Part shown: in pieces, positions 53,201 to 61,446 of the stretch
How the letters are laid out: each line of letters opens with the position of its first letter
Numbering within the stretch: the stretch's first letter is position 1
From: Anas platyrhynchos
Taxonomy: Eukaryota > Chordata > Aves > Anseriformes > Anatidae
Length of the DNA stretch: 64,000 nucleotides
Direction: 5' to 3'
Assembly: GCF_047663525.1 (NCBI RefSeq)
Contig: NC_092600.1
Span: 5,514,001 to 5,578,000, forward strand
Made by a program: the position numbers and the translations under genes
Notes under the pieces: generated by a model
The model's database searches: none
Seen by the model: only the letters and a program-made list of their open reading frames with translations
Told to the model about the DNA's origin: nothing

Positions 53201-53386
53201 CCCCGTGCCCTTCTCGTCCCCTCAGCACCCCCCGGGCCGTGCCTGCCCCCGGCCCCACCGCGCCTCACCCGTGAGGCCGCCCCCTTTGCCGTGTCCCCGC
53301 CGGCGCTGGAGCAAGAAGAAGGGGTTGGCTCGCTCCGTCACCCACAGCGCGCCCGCCAGCAGCACCTCCTCGGGCCCCAGCCACAT
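32978..53386 (-). CDS. TBC1D9B: TBC1D9B (TBC1 domain family member 9B), complete, 22 coding exons, 1254 aa
   Basis: A Rab GTPase-activating protein, reported to act on RAB11A in endosomal recycling. Exons (minus strand): 53269-53386, 50644-50754, 47540-47658, 46290-46518, 45425-45683, 44557-44764, 44208-44420, 43832-43993, 43088-43238, 42463-42677, 41598-41715, 40894-41179, 40058-40187, 39540-39638, 38649-38717, 37633-37873, 37185-37250, 36959-37030, 36495-36545, 35610-35657, 34455-34561, 32978-33670. They sum to 1255 codons with stop (human 1250 aa) in unbroken frame. Seen: two GRAM domains (about 145-215 and 285-355); a TBC domain from about 508 with both catalytic fingers, IERDLHR (R560) and YCQ (Q595), so GAP activity is expected; a canonical EF-hand loop D893-E904 ([12 protein letters not shown]); an acidic Ser-rich C-terminus. 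Paralogues TBC1D9/TBC1D8 are less similar, and synteny supports 9B. Confidence 0.97.
34455..34561 (-). CDS. TBC1D9B: TBC1D9B coding exon 21
   Basis: Encodes residues 989-1024: [36 protein letters not shown], close to human. Acceptor TGTCTTGCAG, donor CAG|GTAAGA. Confidence 0.95.
34741..35376 (-). repeat. CR1 LINE 3' fragment in TBC1D9B intron
   Basis: In minus orientation this matches a CR1 3' end. The tail is at 34741-34800 (plus strand 'ttggaagggaccttaaagag', 'ccatgggcaagg'). The body then runs through 'tctcttctccaggctgaaca' near 35075, 'gatgcagcactccaggaagg' near 35225 and 'gatgcagcccaggatacact' near 35310. It is about 640 bases, 5'-truncated, moderately diverged, and lies in the same sense as TBC1D9B between exons 20 and 21. 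Confidence 0.9.
35610..35657 (-). CDS. TBC1D9B: TBC1D9B coding exon 20 (48 bases)
   Basis: Encodes residues 973-989: [16 protein letters not shown], a hydrophilic linker with weak similarity to the human Glu-rich stretch. Supported by splice sites (TATTTTTAG, AAAG|GTAATT) and preserved phase. Confidence 0.82.
36495..36545 (-). CDS. TBC1D9B: TBC1D9B coding exon 19 (51 bases)
   Basis: Encodes residues 956-973: [17 protein letters not shown], aligning with human ASPLASDLDLFLPWEAQ. Acceptor CTGCTCCAG, donor CAAG|GTCAGT. It is phase-neutral, so it could be skipped in some transcripts. Confidence 0.88.
36959..37030 (-). CDS. TBC1D9B: TBC1D9B coding exon 18
   Basis: Encodes residues 932-956: [20 protein letters not shown], aligning with human ALSPEEAESALEAAHYFTED. 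Donor GAAG|GTAATG. Confidence 0.94.
37185..37250 (-). CDS. TBC1D9B: TBC1D9B coding exon 17
   Basis: Encodes residues 910-932: [20 protein letters not shown] then PP. Donor CCTG|GTGAGT, acceptor TACTTGCAG. Confidence 0.95.
37633..37873 (-). CDS. TBC1D9B: TBC1D9B coding exon 16 (EF-hand)
   Basis: Encodes residues 830-910, ending in the EF-hand [19 protein letters not shown]. Loop positions D893, N895, D897, N901 and E904 suit Ca2+ binding. Donor ATGA|GTAAGT. Confidence 0.96.
38249..38274. repeat. 26-base T run
   Basis: Uninterrupted T on the plus strand (A on the TBC1D9B sense strand) in the intron between exons 15 and 16. It could be the tail of a retroposed sequence, but none is recognisable beside it. 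Confidence 0.9.
38649..38717 (-). CDS. TBC1D9B: TBC1D9B coding exon 15
   Basis: Encodes residues 807-829: [20 protein letters not shown] then VFK, 23 codons. Acceptor ACTGTAG, donor AAG|GTAAGA. Confidence 0.95.
39540..39638 (-). CDS. TBC1D9B: TBC1D9B coding exon 14
   Basis: Encodes residues 774-806: [33 protein letters not shown]. Too short to be noticed as an open frame; recognised from protein similarity and splice sites (TTTTGTAG, GTG|GTATGT). Confidence 0.95.
40058..40187 (-). CDS. TBC1D9B: TBC1D9B coding exon 13
   Basis: Encodes residues 730-773: [38 protein letters not shown]. Donor GAG|GTCAGG, phase 0. Confidence 0.95.
40894..41179 (-). CDS. TBC1D9B: TBC1D9B coding exon 12
   Basis: Encodes residues 635-730, with [20 protein letters not shown] and [20 protein letters not shown], the end of the TBC domain. 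Acceptor TTTCCCAG, donor GCAG|GTACCA. Confidence 0.96.
41598..41715 (-). CDS. TBC1D9B: TBC1D9B coding exon 11
   Basis: Encodes residues 596-635: [43 protein letters not shown] core helices. Donor GTGG|GTGAGT. Confidence 0.96.
41744..41766. repeat. Short (GA)n microsatellite
   Basis: GAGAGAGAGGGAGAGAGAGA-type run in the TBC1D9B intron just upstream of exon 11. Confidence 0.85.
42463..42677 (-). CDS. TBC1D9B: TBC1D9B coding exon 10 (TBC catalytic fingers)
   Basis: Encodes residues 524-595. Contains IERDLHR with arginine finger R560 and ends exactly at the YCQ glutamine finger Q595. Acceptor CATTACAG, donor CAG|GTAAGA. Confidence 0.97.
43088..43238 (-). CDS. TBC1D9B: TBC1D9B coding exon 9 (TBC start)
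   Basis: Encodes residues 474-524: [20 protein letters not shown], then [16 protein letters not shown], the first TBC helix motif. Acceptor CCTGTGCAG, donor TCAG|GTAGGA. Confidence 0.96.
43832..43993 (-). CDS. TBC1D9B: TBC1D9B coding exon 8
   Basis: Encodes residues 420-473: a Ser/Pro-rich linker ([17 protein letters not shown]), then [20 protein letters not shown] as in human. Donor GGG|GTAAAT, phase 0. Confidence 0.93.
44208..44420 (-). CDS. TBC1D9B: TBC1D9B coding exon 7
   Basis: Encodes residues 349-419: [40 protein letters not shown], then a divergent tail ending DPGCE. The donor GAG|GTACTA is the in-phase choice. Human TBC1D9B varies by alternative splicing here, so the 3' end is the least certain junction of the gene. 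Confidence 0.8.
44557..44764 (-). CDS. TBC1D9B: TBC1D9B coding exon 6 (GRAM 2)
   Basis: Encodes residues 279-348: [20 protein letters not shown], then [20 protein letters not shown] of the second GRAM domain. Acceptor TTTCCCCAG, donor GGGAG|GTGGGG. Confidence 0.96.
45425..45683 (-). CDS. TBC1D9B: TBC1D9B coding exon 5
   Basis: Encodes residues 193-279: [20 protein letters not shown] completes GRAM 1; then [20 protein letters not shown] and KNISALK. The acceptor follows a long T tract (TTTTTTTTTTCTAG). Confidence 0.96.
46290..46518 (-). CDS. TBC1D9B: TBC1D9B coding exon 4 (GRAM 1)
   Basis: Encodes residues 117-193, including [20 protein letters not shown] and [18 protein letters not shown], the start of the first GRAM domain. 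Donor GAGG|GTGAGT. Confidence 0.96.
47540..47658 (-). CDS. TBC1D9B: TBC1D9B coding exon 3
   Basis: Encodes residues 77-116, [20 protein letters not shown] and [19 protein letters not shown]. Acceptor TCAACTAG, donor CAT|GTAAGG, phase 0. Confidence 0.96.
47659..50643 (-). other. TBC1D9B: TBC1D9B intron 2
   Basis: About 3 kb of AT-rich sequence with no recognised exon or transposon. Simple repeats: a T/TTTG run near 49656-49682 and an A run near 50210-50224. Other TBC1D9B introns are shorter and, apart from the repeats listed separately, hold nothing I could identify. Confidence 0.6.
50644..50754 (-). CDS. TBC1D9B: TBC1D9B coding exon 2
   Basis: Encodes residues 40-77: [38 protein letters not shown]. 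Acceptor TTCCTAG, donor TGTG|GTATGT. Confidence 0.96.
50755..52860 (-). other. TBC1D9B: TBC1D9B intron 1, 3' part
   Basis: No exon or transposon was recognised. Generally AT-rich, becoming more GC-rich toward the promoter. Confidence 0.55.
52861..52977. repeat. 21-base minisatellite in TBC1D9B intron 1
   Basis: Unit AGTACCACAGCGAGACCCACC: exact copies at 52880-52900 and 52901-52921, diverged copies at 52922-52942 and 52943-52963, and a partial copy to 52977, with a weak copy upstream. Because 21 is a multiple of 3 it creates long repetitive open frames on both strands (Thr/Ser/Pro-rich on plus, Val/Leu/Gly-rich on minus) that are not genes. Confidence 0.9.
53269..53386 (-). CDS. TBC1D9B: TBC1D9B coding exon 1
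   Basis: Encodes residues 1-40: [39 protein letters not shown]. Nearly identical to the human start. ATG in GCCATGTGG; donor ACGG|GTGAGG. Confidence 0.96.
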
Positions 53387-53700
53387 GGCGGCGGCTCGGC
53401 CCGGCCCGGTTCGGCTCGCTTGGGCCCGGCCCGGCCCGGCCGGAGCGCTGAGGGGGTTGGTGCAGGGGGAGCGGCCGGGCCGCTCCGCGCCGCCCGGTCA
53501 CGGGGCCGCGCCCGCCGCCATGGCGCCCCCTGGCGGCCCGGGCCCCTCACGGCAGCGGGGCGGTGCCGTGCGGCCGCCGTGGCGCCGCGGCTCGCTCCGC
53601 AGGCTCCTCAGCGAGGAGGTCGCGGGTTCGAATCCCGCTCCCGGGTGCTGCGCGGTGGGGTTTGGCTGCTTGATTTACAGCCGCTCCGGTGCCCCTTCTT
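53387..53700 (-). promoter_or_regulatory. TBC1D9B: TBC1D9B CpG-island promoter
   Basis: Very CpG-rich sequence flanking the start codon, with repeated CGGCCCGG units near 53398-53440 and no TATA box. The long plus-strand open frames across it (53075-53812 and 53205-53765) are composition artefacts. Confidence 0.7.
53601..53648 (+). other. tRNA-like element (B box and T-arm), probably relic
   Basis: GGTTCGAATCC at 53625-53635 is a perfect tRNA B box, framed by a 5-base T-stem (GCGGG/CCCGC). Just upstream is a hairpin CTCCTC-AGC-GAGGAG (53604-53618) resembling a long variable arm. I could not fit a convincing D-arm (A box), anticodon arm or matching acceptor stem, so this is not called a tRNA gene. 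Confidence 0.35.
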
Positions 53701-54949
53701 GGCACTTCAGCGGGTGCAGGGAGCTGGGTGCTGCACAAAGCACGGCCCTCACCGCCGTGCTGTAGGGAACTGGGGAGATCTTTGCCAGGTTGGCTGTAAT
53801 TTGCCGTGCTAATGCTTCCATACTAACACCGGGCAGGTGAAAAATCTCCCCCTGCAGCCCTGTGGGATCCACTGACATTAACTAACAGGGGTTATTTAAA
53901 TGCTCTCTCCCATTGTACACGCTAATTTACTGGTGCACAGCTCCACGGGCTGCTCTGTGGGGCTGAGGCCTGCTCCCCAAATGGCGGCTCCCCCACTGTG
54001 GCCCTGGCCCTGGAACAGCCTCCAGCAATGTTGGCAGTTCCACCGCTGCTTTGGGGAGAAGTGAGGACATTTACCCTTTTCCTGAGCACCTCTGGTGGCT
54101 CAGGCTCGACCCTGCACCTCCTCCCGGCTGCTGGCTTCATTCTGATCCTTTCCTTTGTCAGATCTGGAGCCCATCATGGCCGGCACTCAAGCCCGCGGTG
54201 GGTCCCTGCAGCAGTGGAGCAGGAGGCACGGTGCTTCCCCGGTTCTTGGCCGCTGTTTTTGTTTCAATAATCATCAGAGAATCTCCCCACGAATTCCAAA
54301 AGTGTCACAACAGCAGAAAATATTGGTGGCTACCATCCCCGTGCTTACTGCCAGGCTCCCAGGAAGGCGGGAATGCCGTGTTTTACTTAGGCCATCAATC
54401 CTTCAGCCCTGGGATGATTTATCCTCAGTGTTAGTGCACTGCCCTAATCCCGGCTGGAGCCTTTGTGCACTACTGTAATATAAATATTTATTAGCTGGCT
54501 GAGCGTTCAAGGCTCTGCTTTCATCGTGATAGCATGGCTCTGTGTGGGAGCAGCGTGCTGGCTTTTGAATGCTGGATCTGCTGTGGGAAGGGGCCGAGCA
54601 TGGGGCAGGTCCCTGGGGCAGTGGGTGACAGGGAGAGGCTCAAACGCTGCCCCACACACCCTGGGACTGGGGGCAGCTTGGCACCTTCCAGGTGGAAAAT
54701 GGTTTGAGAACATGGGCTAGTGTTTTCTAGATGGTAATGTGCCACTTTGAGCCATGGGGCTTTTAATGGCCTCAGATTTCTAGGCAGTGGTATAGAAAAA
54801 TAAATCGGTGTTTTCTATAGAGTAGGAAAATGTTCTATGAAAATGGATCTTTTAGCAGTGCTGTTCCACAGTACCTGTGAGGTCTGTGCTGAAGTTCCTG
54901 TGCGATGCTCTCAGCCTCCTGTACTTTGAGACACCAAGCTCACAAACGT
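53701..54949. other. Intergenic between TBC1D9B promoter and next poly(A) site
   Basis: No exon or transposable element was recognised. The open frames (for example 53998-54270) are short and unlike known proteins. Confidence 0.5.
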
Positions 54950-54967
54950 TGTACTTTTAAATTGCTT

Positions 54968-54973
54968 TTTATT
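54968..54973 (-). terminator. Poly(A) signal of a minus-strand transcript (RNF130 3' end?)
   Basis: The minus strand reads TTCAATAAAAAGC, followed about 25 bases on by GT-rich sequence (gtttgtgagcttggtgtc), a convincing cleavage site. It would end a minus-strand transcript about 1.6 kb before the TBC1D9B promoter. In human the gene at this place and orientation is RNF130. Confidence 0.5.
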
Positions 54974-57900
54974 GAAATGTAGTACATTAGCAAACCCTAA
55001 CTAATAGGTATACACTATTAACATAATGGGCATATACCACGTAACTACAATACAGTGTTATACTTACATCAAAATATGTCACCCAGTCCCGCAGCTCTCA
55101 AGCTACCCTCTCGCAAGAGCCCGAGTGATGTGACACTCAGCACGGTGTCACGTCGCCGGACCCGCGGCAGCTGCTGCCATTTTCAGGTTGTGTTCATGCC
55201 GTGTTGTGCCGCCTTGCATCAAGCTGGATTAGACTTTGCGTTTTACACACACTCAAATTGTGTGTTGTGTTTTTTTTCTGTTTGCTGCAGTGCCCCACTC
55301 CCAAACCCTTTCTGCTGCCGGAATAAAATGACCCCGTTTCAGTGGATGCTGTGCGTAGTTAGTCATGGTCTCAAACGGGTGATCCCAAACAAACACGGTC
55401 CTACAGAGAGGCTTTTAGTGCTTTACAGCTACTTGGAGACTGCAGCAGGTCTGACTGGCTGAGCAGAGCTGCTGTCACCATCTCCCATTTACAGGACTAG
55501 TGCGACAGCTCCTACCAGCCCCGAGATTTCAGTCTAGATGTTCGGGGTGGAAAATATCTATCTGCGGATGTGGGCTTTTCTTCCTGCAGCACAAGCACGG
55601 GTTTGGGCCAGCCAGGCGGCACTGGCATGCGGTGCCCTTCACCAAGCATCACATTGTGAGGGCAGATGCTGCCCGGGATATGCGAGGCTCTGTCAAAGCA
55701 TATCGGGACTCCACGTGTGTAACACTGCAAGTATAATTTAGGACAGGTCAGACAAGCTTTATTCACCATGATCACAGGGAGAGAGCATCCAGGCAGCATC
55801 TCCCCTTCTGCTCCCCTGTTCTCTACACTGCAGCTGCAGAGACCTCGCTTTGGTACTGCTTCAAAGAAAGGGGAGAGGGGAGGAAAAAATCATTCCAGCA
55901 TTAGCCCAGTGTCCACTGGGAGGGTTGGACTACTTCAGTAAGTGGTTAACTGCTGGGTTTGGCAATACAGAGAGCTGGCTCAAGGTGGAGCCTGGAGTGG
56001 CACATCCAGTGTCAGTGGGGGCTGGAAGCAATCACAGCTAGCTCTTCGTCCACAGGAATGTTCTCTGAGTTAAAACAAACTGCTCAGCCAGACCTCTCAA
56101 ATCTGAAGCGTCCCTAACTTCACCAGCACAGTTCTGAAAGCATTATAGCTTTGCTGTAATGGCCCCGAAGACACTGAGATTAAATTTGGCTGGTTTTAGA
56201 GCACCACAGAGCATCAACTGTGTTTTGAACCTCAAAATGTCCTGTGCTGGGGCATGGGAGCTGTGCTGAGCTGTGTTTGCTGCATGGTTCCAGCACAGGC
56301 AGGGCTCATACAGCCCGTACTGCCTGGGACAGCCAGAGGGTCACAGACCCAGGCACAGCAAGAGCAAACCTGGCCACCAGCTGGAATGGACGGGGTTTGC
56401 CTTCTTGGGGGGATGCCAAGCCCTGGAGCATGTGGGAAGCAGCAAAAATGGCAAATGGCACAGCAGAGCAAGGTGCAACGCCAACCCCAGGGCAGAGTCA
56501 AAGGCTGCTCGCCCCTGGGGGCACTGCTATGGGAAGCTCGCAACTCACTGCAGGCACTGCTGCAGGGGCCACTGGGCCACCTGGGGAGGGATTTTGGGAG
56601 ACAGACGATGTCTCCTAGCAGATCTTTGGGCTGTGTGATGCTAACTCAAGTTACACCTCAGCCTTGCAACAAAATCACTCTGAATAGCTCCAACTTTTAA
56701 CAAACCCCTCTATGCACTTCCGACTTTGCAGGAAGATTTATACTTAATTATAACTCTTTGGGGACGGGATTATGTCTGGGCAACACTTTGTACCATTGGT
56801 CCTGCGCACCTGGAGGCTGTGGATGTTCATGTTGCACCAACAACATCCAGCCATCACTGCACAACCCCAGGGTCCACCTCCACTCATCCATGTATCACCA
56901 TCAGGCAGGCAGATACAGGAGGGGGGGCACCACACTTTTCTCGATTATTTCCAAGATCATTGAAGCAAAGCAGAACTGTGCAGTAGCCTGAAGAAGCCTG
57001 TTTCCCTCCTGACCTCCCCTCAGCCCAGTTAACTGGAGCACCTTCCCCTCCCCAAACCTCCCCTGCTCAGCCGGAGCCCAGCCTGCCCTGGCAGCAGCGC
57101 TCTGCAGTGCAGCAAGCCTGGCAGCGAAAGAAAAGCAGCGAAGGTATTTTTAAATATAACAACACATATGCAAGCTGTCACGGCACAGCACGCGCTCTTC
57201 TGCATGGCTAGGGGTGGAAAATTAGGCCACACGTGGATGTGCAACGGGGGGGTGGAAAAGGAGCCAAAGCATCACCGGTGAAGCTCAGGGTGCTGCTGGG
57301 GACCTCCGGGCTGGGAGCAGCGCGGGGGCTCCCGTTCTCATCCCTCGGCGTGTGCGGTGCCGTGCGACTTTCTTGGTTGTAAAACCACACGGCTATTAGC
57401 TAAGCAAAGTATTTATGTATTTTTAACAGCTTGGTCAATTCACGCCCCGCTAACCACGCCGCAGAGCTGCCCTAAGTGTGCGCTCAGCCCTGGTGCCCCC
57501 CCTCCTCCTGCGGTTACGACCAAGCCTCGGCTTTGCCAGGCCTTCGCACTGCTTCACATCAGCGTCTTCAAACAAAACAGATGTGCAGAAGTCTCACAGA
57601 ATGGTCCTAAACAGATTTATTTAACTACCATGTCCTTCTTTGGCTTATGTAGGATTTCCGGCTATTCCTAAATCATCCCCACGTGCCAAGGCAAGGATCC
57701 TAGAAGCAAGGGGGGCAGCGCAAACAGGCACCAGCACGTGAGCTTACTGTGGGGAGTAATCGTAAATGGCATTAAGTAAATTTTATCATGCTTCAAATTT
57801 AATATTTAATGTTAGCATTATAGGTAAAAAGCACACTTACAGTCTGTTTTTTTAACCGTCGGTTATCCTCTAAGAACACAAGCAAACCTTGATTTTACAA

Positions 57901-60900
57901 ATGTCTTATGGGAAACATGCAAAACTTTCGTAAAACAGGAGATGTGGGGAGGGGAAAGGGAAGGTGAGGTGCTAGGGTTTAGACAGCTTAGGGAAATACT
58001 TTGAGATAAAAGCATTTTTTGTATGTAGAAGTCATAAAATTAATGTTTTCTGGTAAAAACACTTTTTTTTTTAACCTTAAAAATCATTTTCCAAGTTAGT
58101 CACCTACAGTTCTTGGTAGATCGCCGTATATCTGACTTCTATGAAATGACTCGACCGTACACAGCACCACTGCAGCAGAACAAGAACAACGATGCTCATC
58201 AAGCTTTTTTTTTATATACTGATTAATACTAAAAGGAAAACCTCAAACGGAGCAGCACAGCCCAAAAAAATCACCCATGCTGCTGTGCTGCCTCTTTTCC
58301 ATCCTAACTATGACTAAGTACAAGAGTGCCTGGTACGGCCTGTCCCAGCACGCGCGGAGGGATCAATTGCTCGAACTGGCTTTTAACGTTTCCAGTGCTG
58401 CAAGATTTTCCAAATCCACAACATCAAATTCTGATCGTCAGCTCCAGCTGCCTCTCCACTCACTGACTCCACTCCGGCACTAACCCAACTTTAGATTGCT
58501 GTGCCAGACCCCAAGCGTCCCGATCAGAGGCAAAACTTGCCCCCCGCCCCCATTAAAATTTATCTAGTTTGGAAATAAGCAGATTTAACAAAGCACAGGT
58601 GACATTATTTATTCATTTGCCTTTTGGGGCTTTGCATTTGTTAACGCTTATTTTGATTTCCATCGGCTTTCGGGCTGCTCTCCGCCACTCTGACACGCAG
58701 CGGGTGCGAAGTGGCCAGTTCTGTTCAAACAAAGGAACCAAACCACCAAACCACCCCACGCCGACCAAAGCAAAGCAAAACAGGAAGCAGCGAGGGGGGA
58801 GACTTTCCGTGCTCAAAGCTCCGGCGGTCAGAGGCTTGCGGAGCCATCCCCAGGCAGCCCAGCAACGCCGCTGGTCGGCAGCACCCATGGGTGCCAGCAA
58901 GCAGCTCGCCTCGCAGGCTCGATGGTGCTTCCCCAAAAGCCTCCTCGGAGCAGTGCGGGTGGGTTTCTGCTGTTTCTTCCCTTGCTTGCTGGGGCGCTGA
59001 TGGTAAAGCTAGGGTTGAAAATACCCTGCCGTGCGGCACGAGGCCAGGAGGCATCACTTGGGCTCACTTCTTCCTGGGAAAAATGTGCCATGGGGAAGTC
59101 CTCTTGGTTTTGGGAACCCCCTGCAGCCGGCTGGCCCAGGACTTGCTGGGAGCTCCCATGCCCCCAGCATCCCATCCCACCAAAACCCCACTCCAGCAGC
59201 TCCGCGTTGGGAGCTGCAGCACAACACGCTGGCATCCCCAGCTGGTGCTACTCGATTTAACCACAAACACCCCTGTACAGCTTTCTGTAACCCGACCACA
59301 AACAAGCCCTGTAACACCCTCGAGCGACAGTGATTTTTCTTTCGGGTGCTTGTTTTCGGAAGCTCCCTGCCTGCCGCCACCTGGCAGACGCAGTGATGGA
59401 AGCCAGGCTTGCTCAGCTGCAGGCTTGTCCCAGCCTGTGTGTGCCGGGTGCCACCAGGGGCTTTGCCCAGGCCCGGGGTGAGAAAAGCAACCGACCTGCC
59501 CCAGGGCAAGAACCAGGCTGCTGCTTCCTGCCGCCTTCACACAGCCTCACAGCTTGGCAGGGCAAAGCGGGTGTTAAAGCTGTGCTCTGAAAAAGCTCGG
59601 GGAGTAAGCGTATTTCTAGGGTTAGCTGAATCGCAATAAAAGTGCACATGGTAAATGGAAATGTGGGTTTTACGAGAAAAAGCTCTCTAGACTTCACACC
59701 ACCCGTTCTTGAATTATCAGATTAAATGAAACTGATGCACAGCAACAGAAGTCAAGGCATGCTCTGCGAATAGGATCGTTTCCTCATTTTACAGAGCTGG
59801 GCTTTTTTCTCTTCAACATCTGTGTAAAAGACACAGCCGAACCACACTTCAGGTAAGGATATATGTCAAGCAGACTTACACAATAAAAAGAAAAAACAAA
59901 GCAGGGGAATTTCCCCTGCTTTTAGCAAAAGCTGACAAAATTAAAGCACGGAAGGGTATGTCTTACCTTTCTTTTTGGCTTACTGATTTCTCAAGTTTCC
60001 TATACAGAGTGAAGCTGTGTTTCACATTACAAGGACACAAATGCATTTCTACATCTACAGTAACTTAGACTGCAATGGAGACAACGTTAACATCCATTAA
60101 ACAGCCACGCATCGTCCAGGAGGAAACGGTGAAGCAGCAGCTCTCACTTCTCCGCGTCTGCTCACCTGGGGAGCATCCCGGACTGAACTCCAGAGGTTCT
60201 CCCTCGCGCTGTCCATCTCCGCGTTACTTTTCAGAAGCTTGAAAACAATCTTTGTTTCCCCACTGCTTCTGGCACACTCTGGTAAAAAGGGATTTTCCTG
60301 CCAAGTCTCAAAGCGGTTGCTGCTTTCCTTTATTCTTCTGCTTTCCGCATTCACATTACTGATGGCAGTGGGAAGGGGCACAGCTTAGAGAACGTGTTTT
60401 ATTTAACTGTTGAAGATCTCAATGGGAGAATGGGATAAGAAGCTTACCTCTTTGCTTCTCTGTGTAATGCCAACACACTGGCTTTTAAAAATCTTAGTGA
60501 AAAGTTTGGTGGATTTTTTAACCTCCCCCCCAAAAAAAGTAAAGCGAGAAAGACAGCTAATTAGATTCCTGCATATTTCAAGAAGTCTAACAATTTTCAG
60601 GTAGATCAAGTGCTGGTTCTGTCAATGTCCTCTCTGTAGAAAGAGACTCACTTGACTGGAGCACATGGAAGGACCAAAAATATATTCTGTTAGGCCACTT
60701 TCCTCCTGCTTCAATAGAAATGGAGAAAAAAATGGAAGCATCAAGTTCCTTGAAACCTTTCTGCAAATGCAGGGCCTCTCTGCAGCTTTAATGTCAGACT
60801 GGCTTGCTATTGCCCAGGGGTGAGCGGGTTGTAGGAAACTCAATGCACTTGTAAAGGTCCCTCTCGGAAGGGGATATTTCACAGTAAGGTTATGGACTGA

Positions 60901-61336
60901 CCGAGATATACGGAGTGCTTTTACCAGTCACTGGCCATCTCCTCTGCAACTAGTTCCCTTTCTGACGCTGCCCAACTATCCGGACGATTAAAAAACGGAA
61001 ACAGCAGACGCCTATTGAAGAGACGCATTCGCAGTACAAAACAAACTCTTAGGACCACCGCAAAGCCTCCTCTGCATCGCCGCAGCTGGGCCGACACAGC
61101 TCCCCATGCTGTTACTCAGCCATTTCCATCAGACAACCTTGCTGGCGCACGCTCGGAGAAGCCACCCTCAGAAACCACCGCAGCTGGTCTTCATCTCTGC
61201 GATCTAGAAGGCGGGCTTGTGTTCTGGAAAAAGCAGCTCTTCTTCAGACAAAGGAGATCCATGGAAAGAGTACACAACAATAGGAATGAGAAATGAAAAC
61301 AACGGAAAAAGGGCCAAGAAGGAATCTGGATTCCTT
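54974..61336 (-). other. Probable 3' UTR or intergenic sequence of the right-hand minus-strand gene
   Basis: No coding exon was confidently recognised. A further AATAAA on minus (57616-57621) and AT-rich stretches (57770-58080) would suit a long 3' UTR with more than one poly(A) site. Splice-site-flanked sequence at 60166-60358 is listed separately. No transposon was recognised. Confidence 0.35.
60166..60358 (-). CDS. Possible internal exon of unknown transcript
   Basis: On the minus strand a strong acceptor (CCCCTTCCCACTGCCATCAG) and a strong donor (CCCCAG|GTGAGC) bracket 193 bases. These are open in one frame for 64 codons: it reads NVNAESRRIKESSNRFETWQ..., ending SSVRDAPQ. I recognise no family. 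Its entry phase differs from that of the 61337 exon, so it is not a simple alternative to it. It may be a non-coding exon or chance. Confidence 0.25.
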
Positions 61337-61446
61337 TCAGGTTTTGTTCTCGTCATACATGTCCAAAGCGGGCTCGATCGTTGAGAATTCGCTCTCGTAG
61401 ACCAGACTTCGCGGGGACAGAGAATTGCGATGAAAGAAGTGGCTGC
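61337..61446 (-). CDS. Terminal coding exon of a minus-strand gene (RNF130 by synteny, unconfirmed)
   Basis: After a good acceptor (TTCTACCTCTTGTAG) two bases complete a split codon, then 35 codons follow: SHFFHRNSLSPRSLVYESE, FSTIEPALDMYDENKT, then TGA at 61337-61339. The composition is protein-like (short acidic, Ser/Tyr-containing tail) and the phase is clean, so I take it as real. I cannot match it to a named protein with certainty. Position and orientation fit RNF130, a Golgi/endosomal RING E3 ligase, but the known human tail ending NEVEWF was not found, so this would have to be an alternative or diverged C-terminus. No RING or PA-domain exon lies in the window. Confidence 0.45.

Noticed and set aside
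53530-53650. Functional tRNA gene
   Set aside because: Only the T-arm, B box and a variable-arm-like hairpin fit; no A box, anticodon arm or paired acceptor stem could be built by hand.
53075-53812. 245-codon and overlapping 186-codon plus-strand frames
   Set aside because: They cross the TBC1D9B promoter and exon 1 antisense; low-complexity, and explained by high GC and few stop codons.
60097-60381. 95-codon minus-strand frame as a complete small gene
   Set aside because: Its ATG lies upstream of a strong splice acceptor and its end runs past a strong donor, so at most the inner 193 bases could be an exon; no known family.
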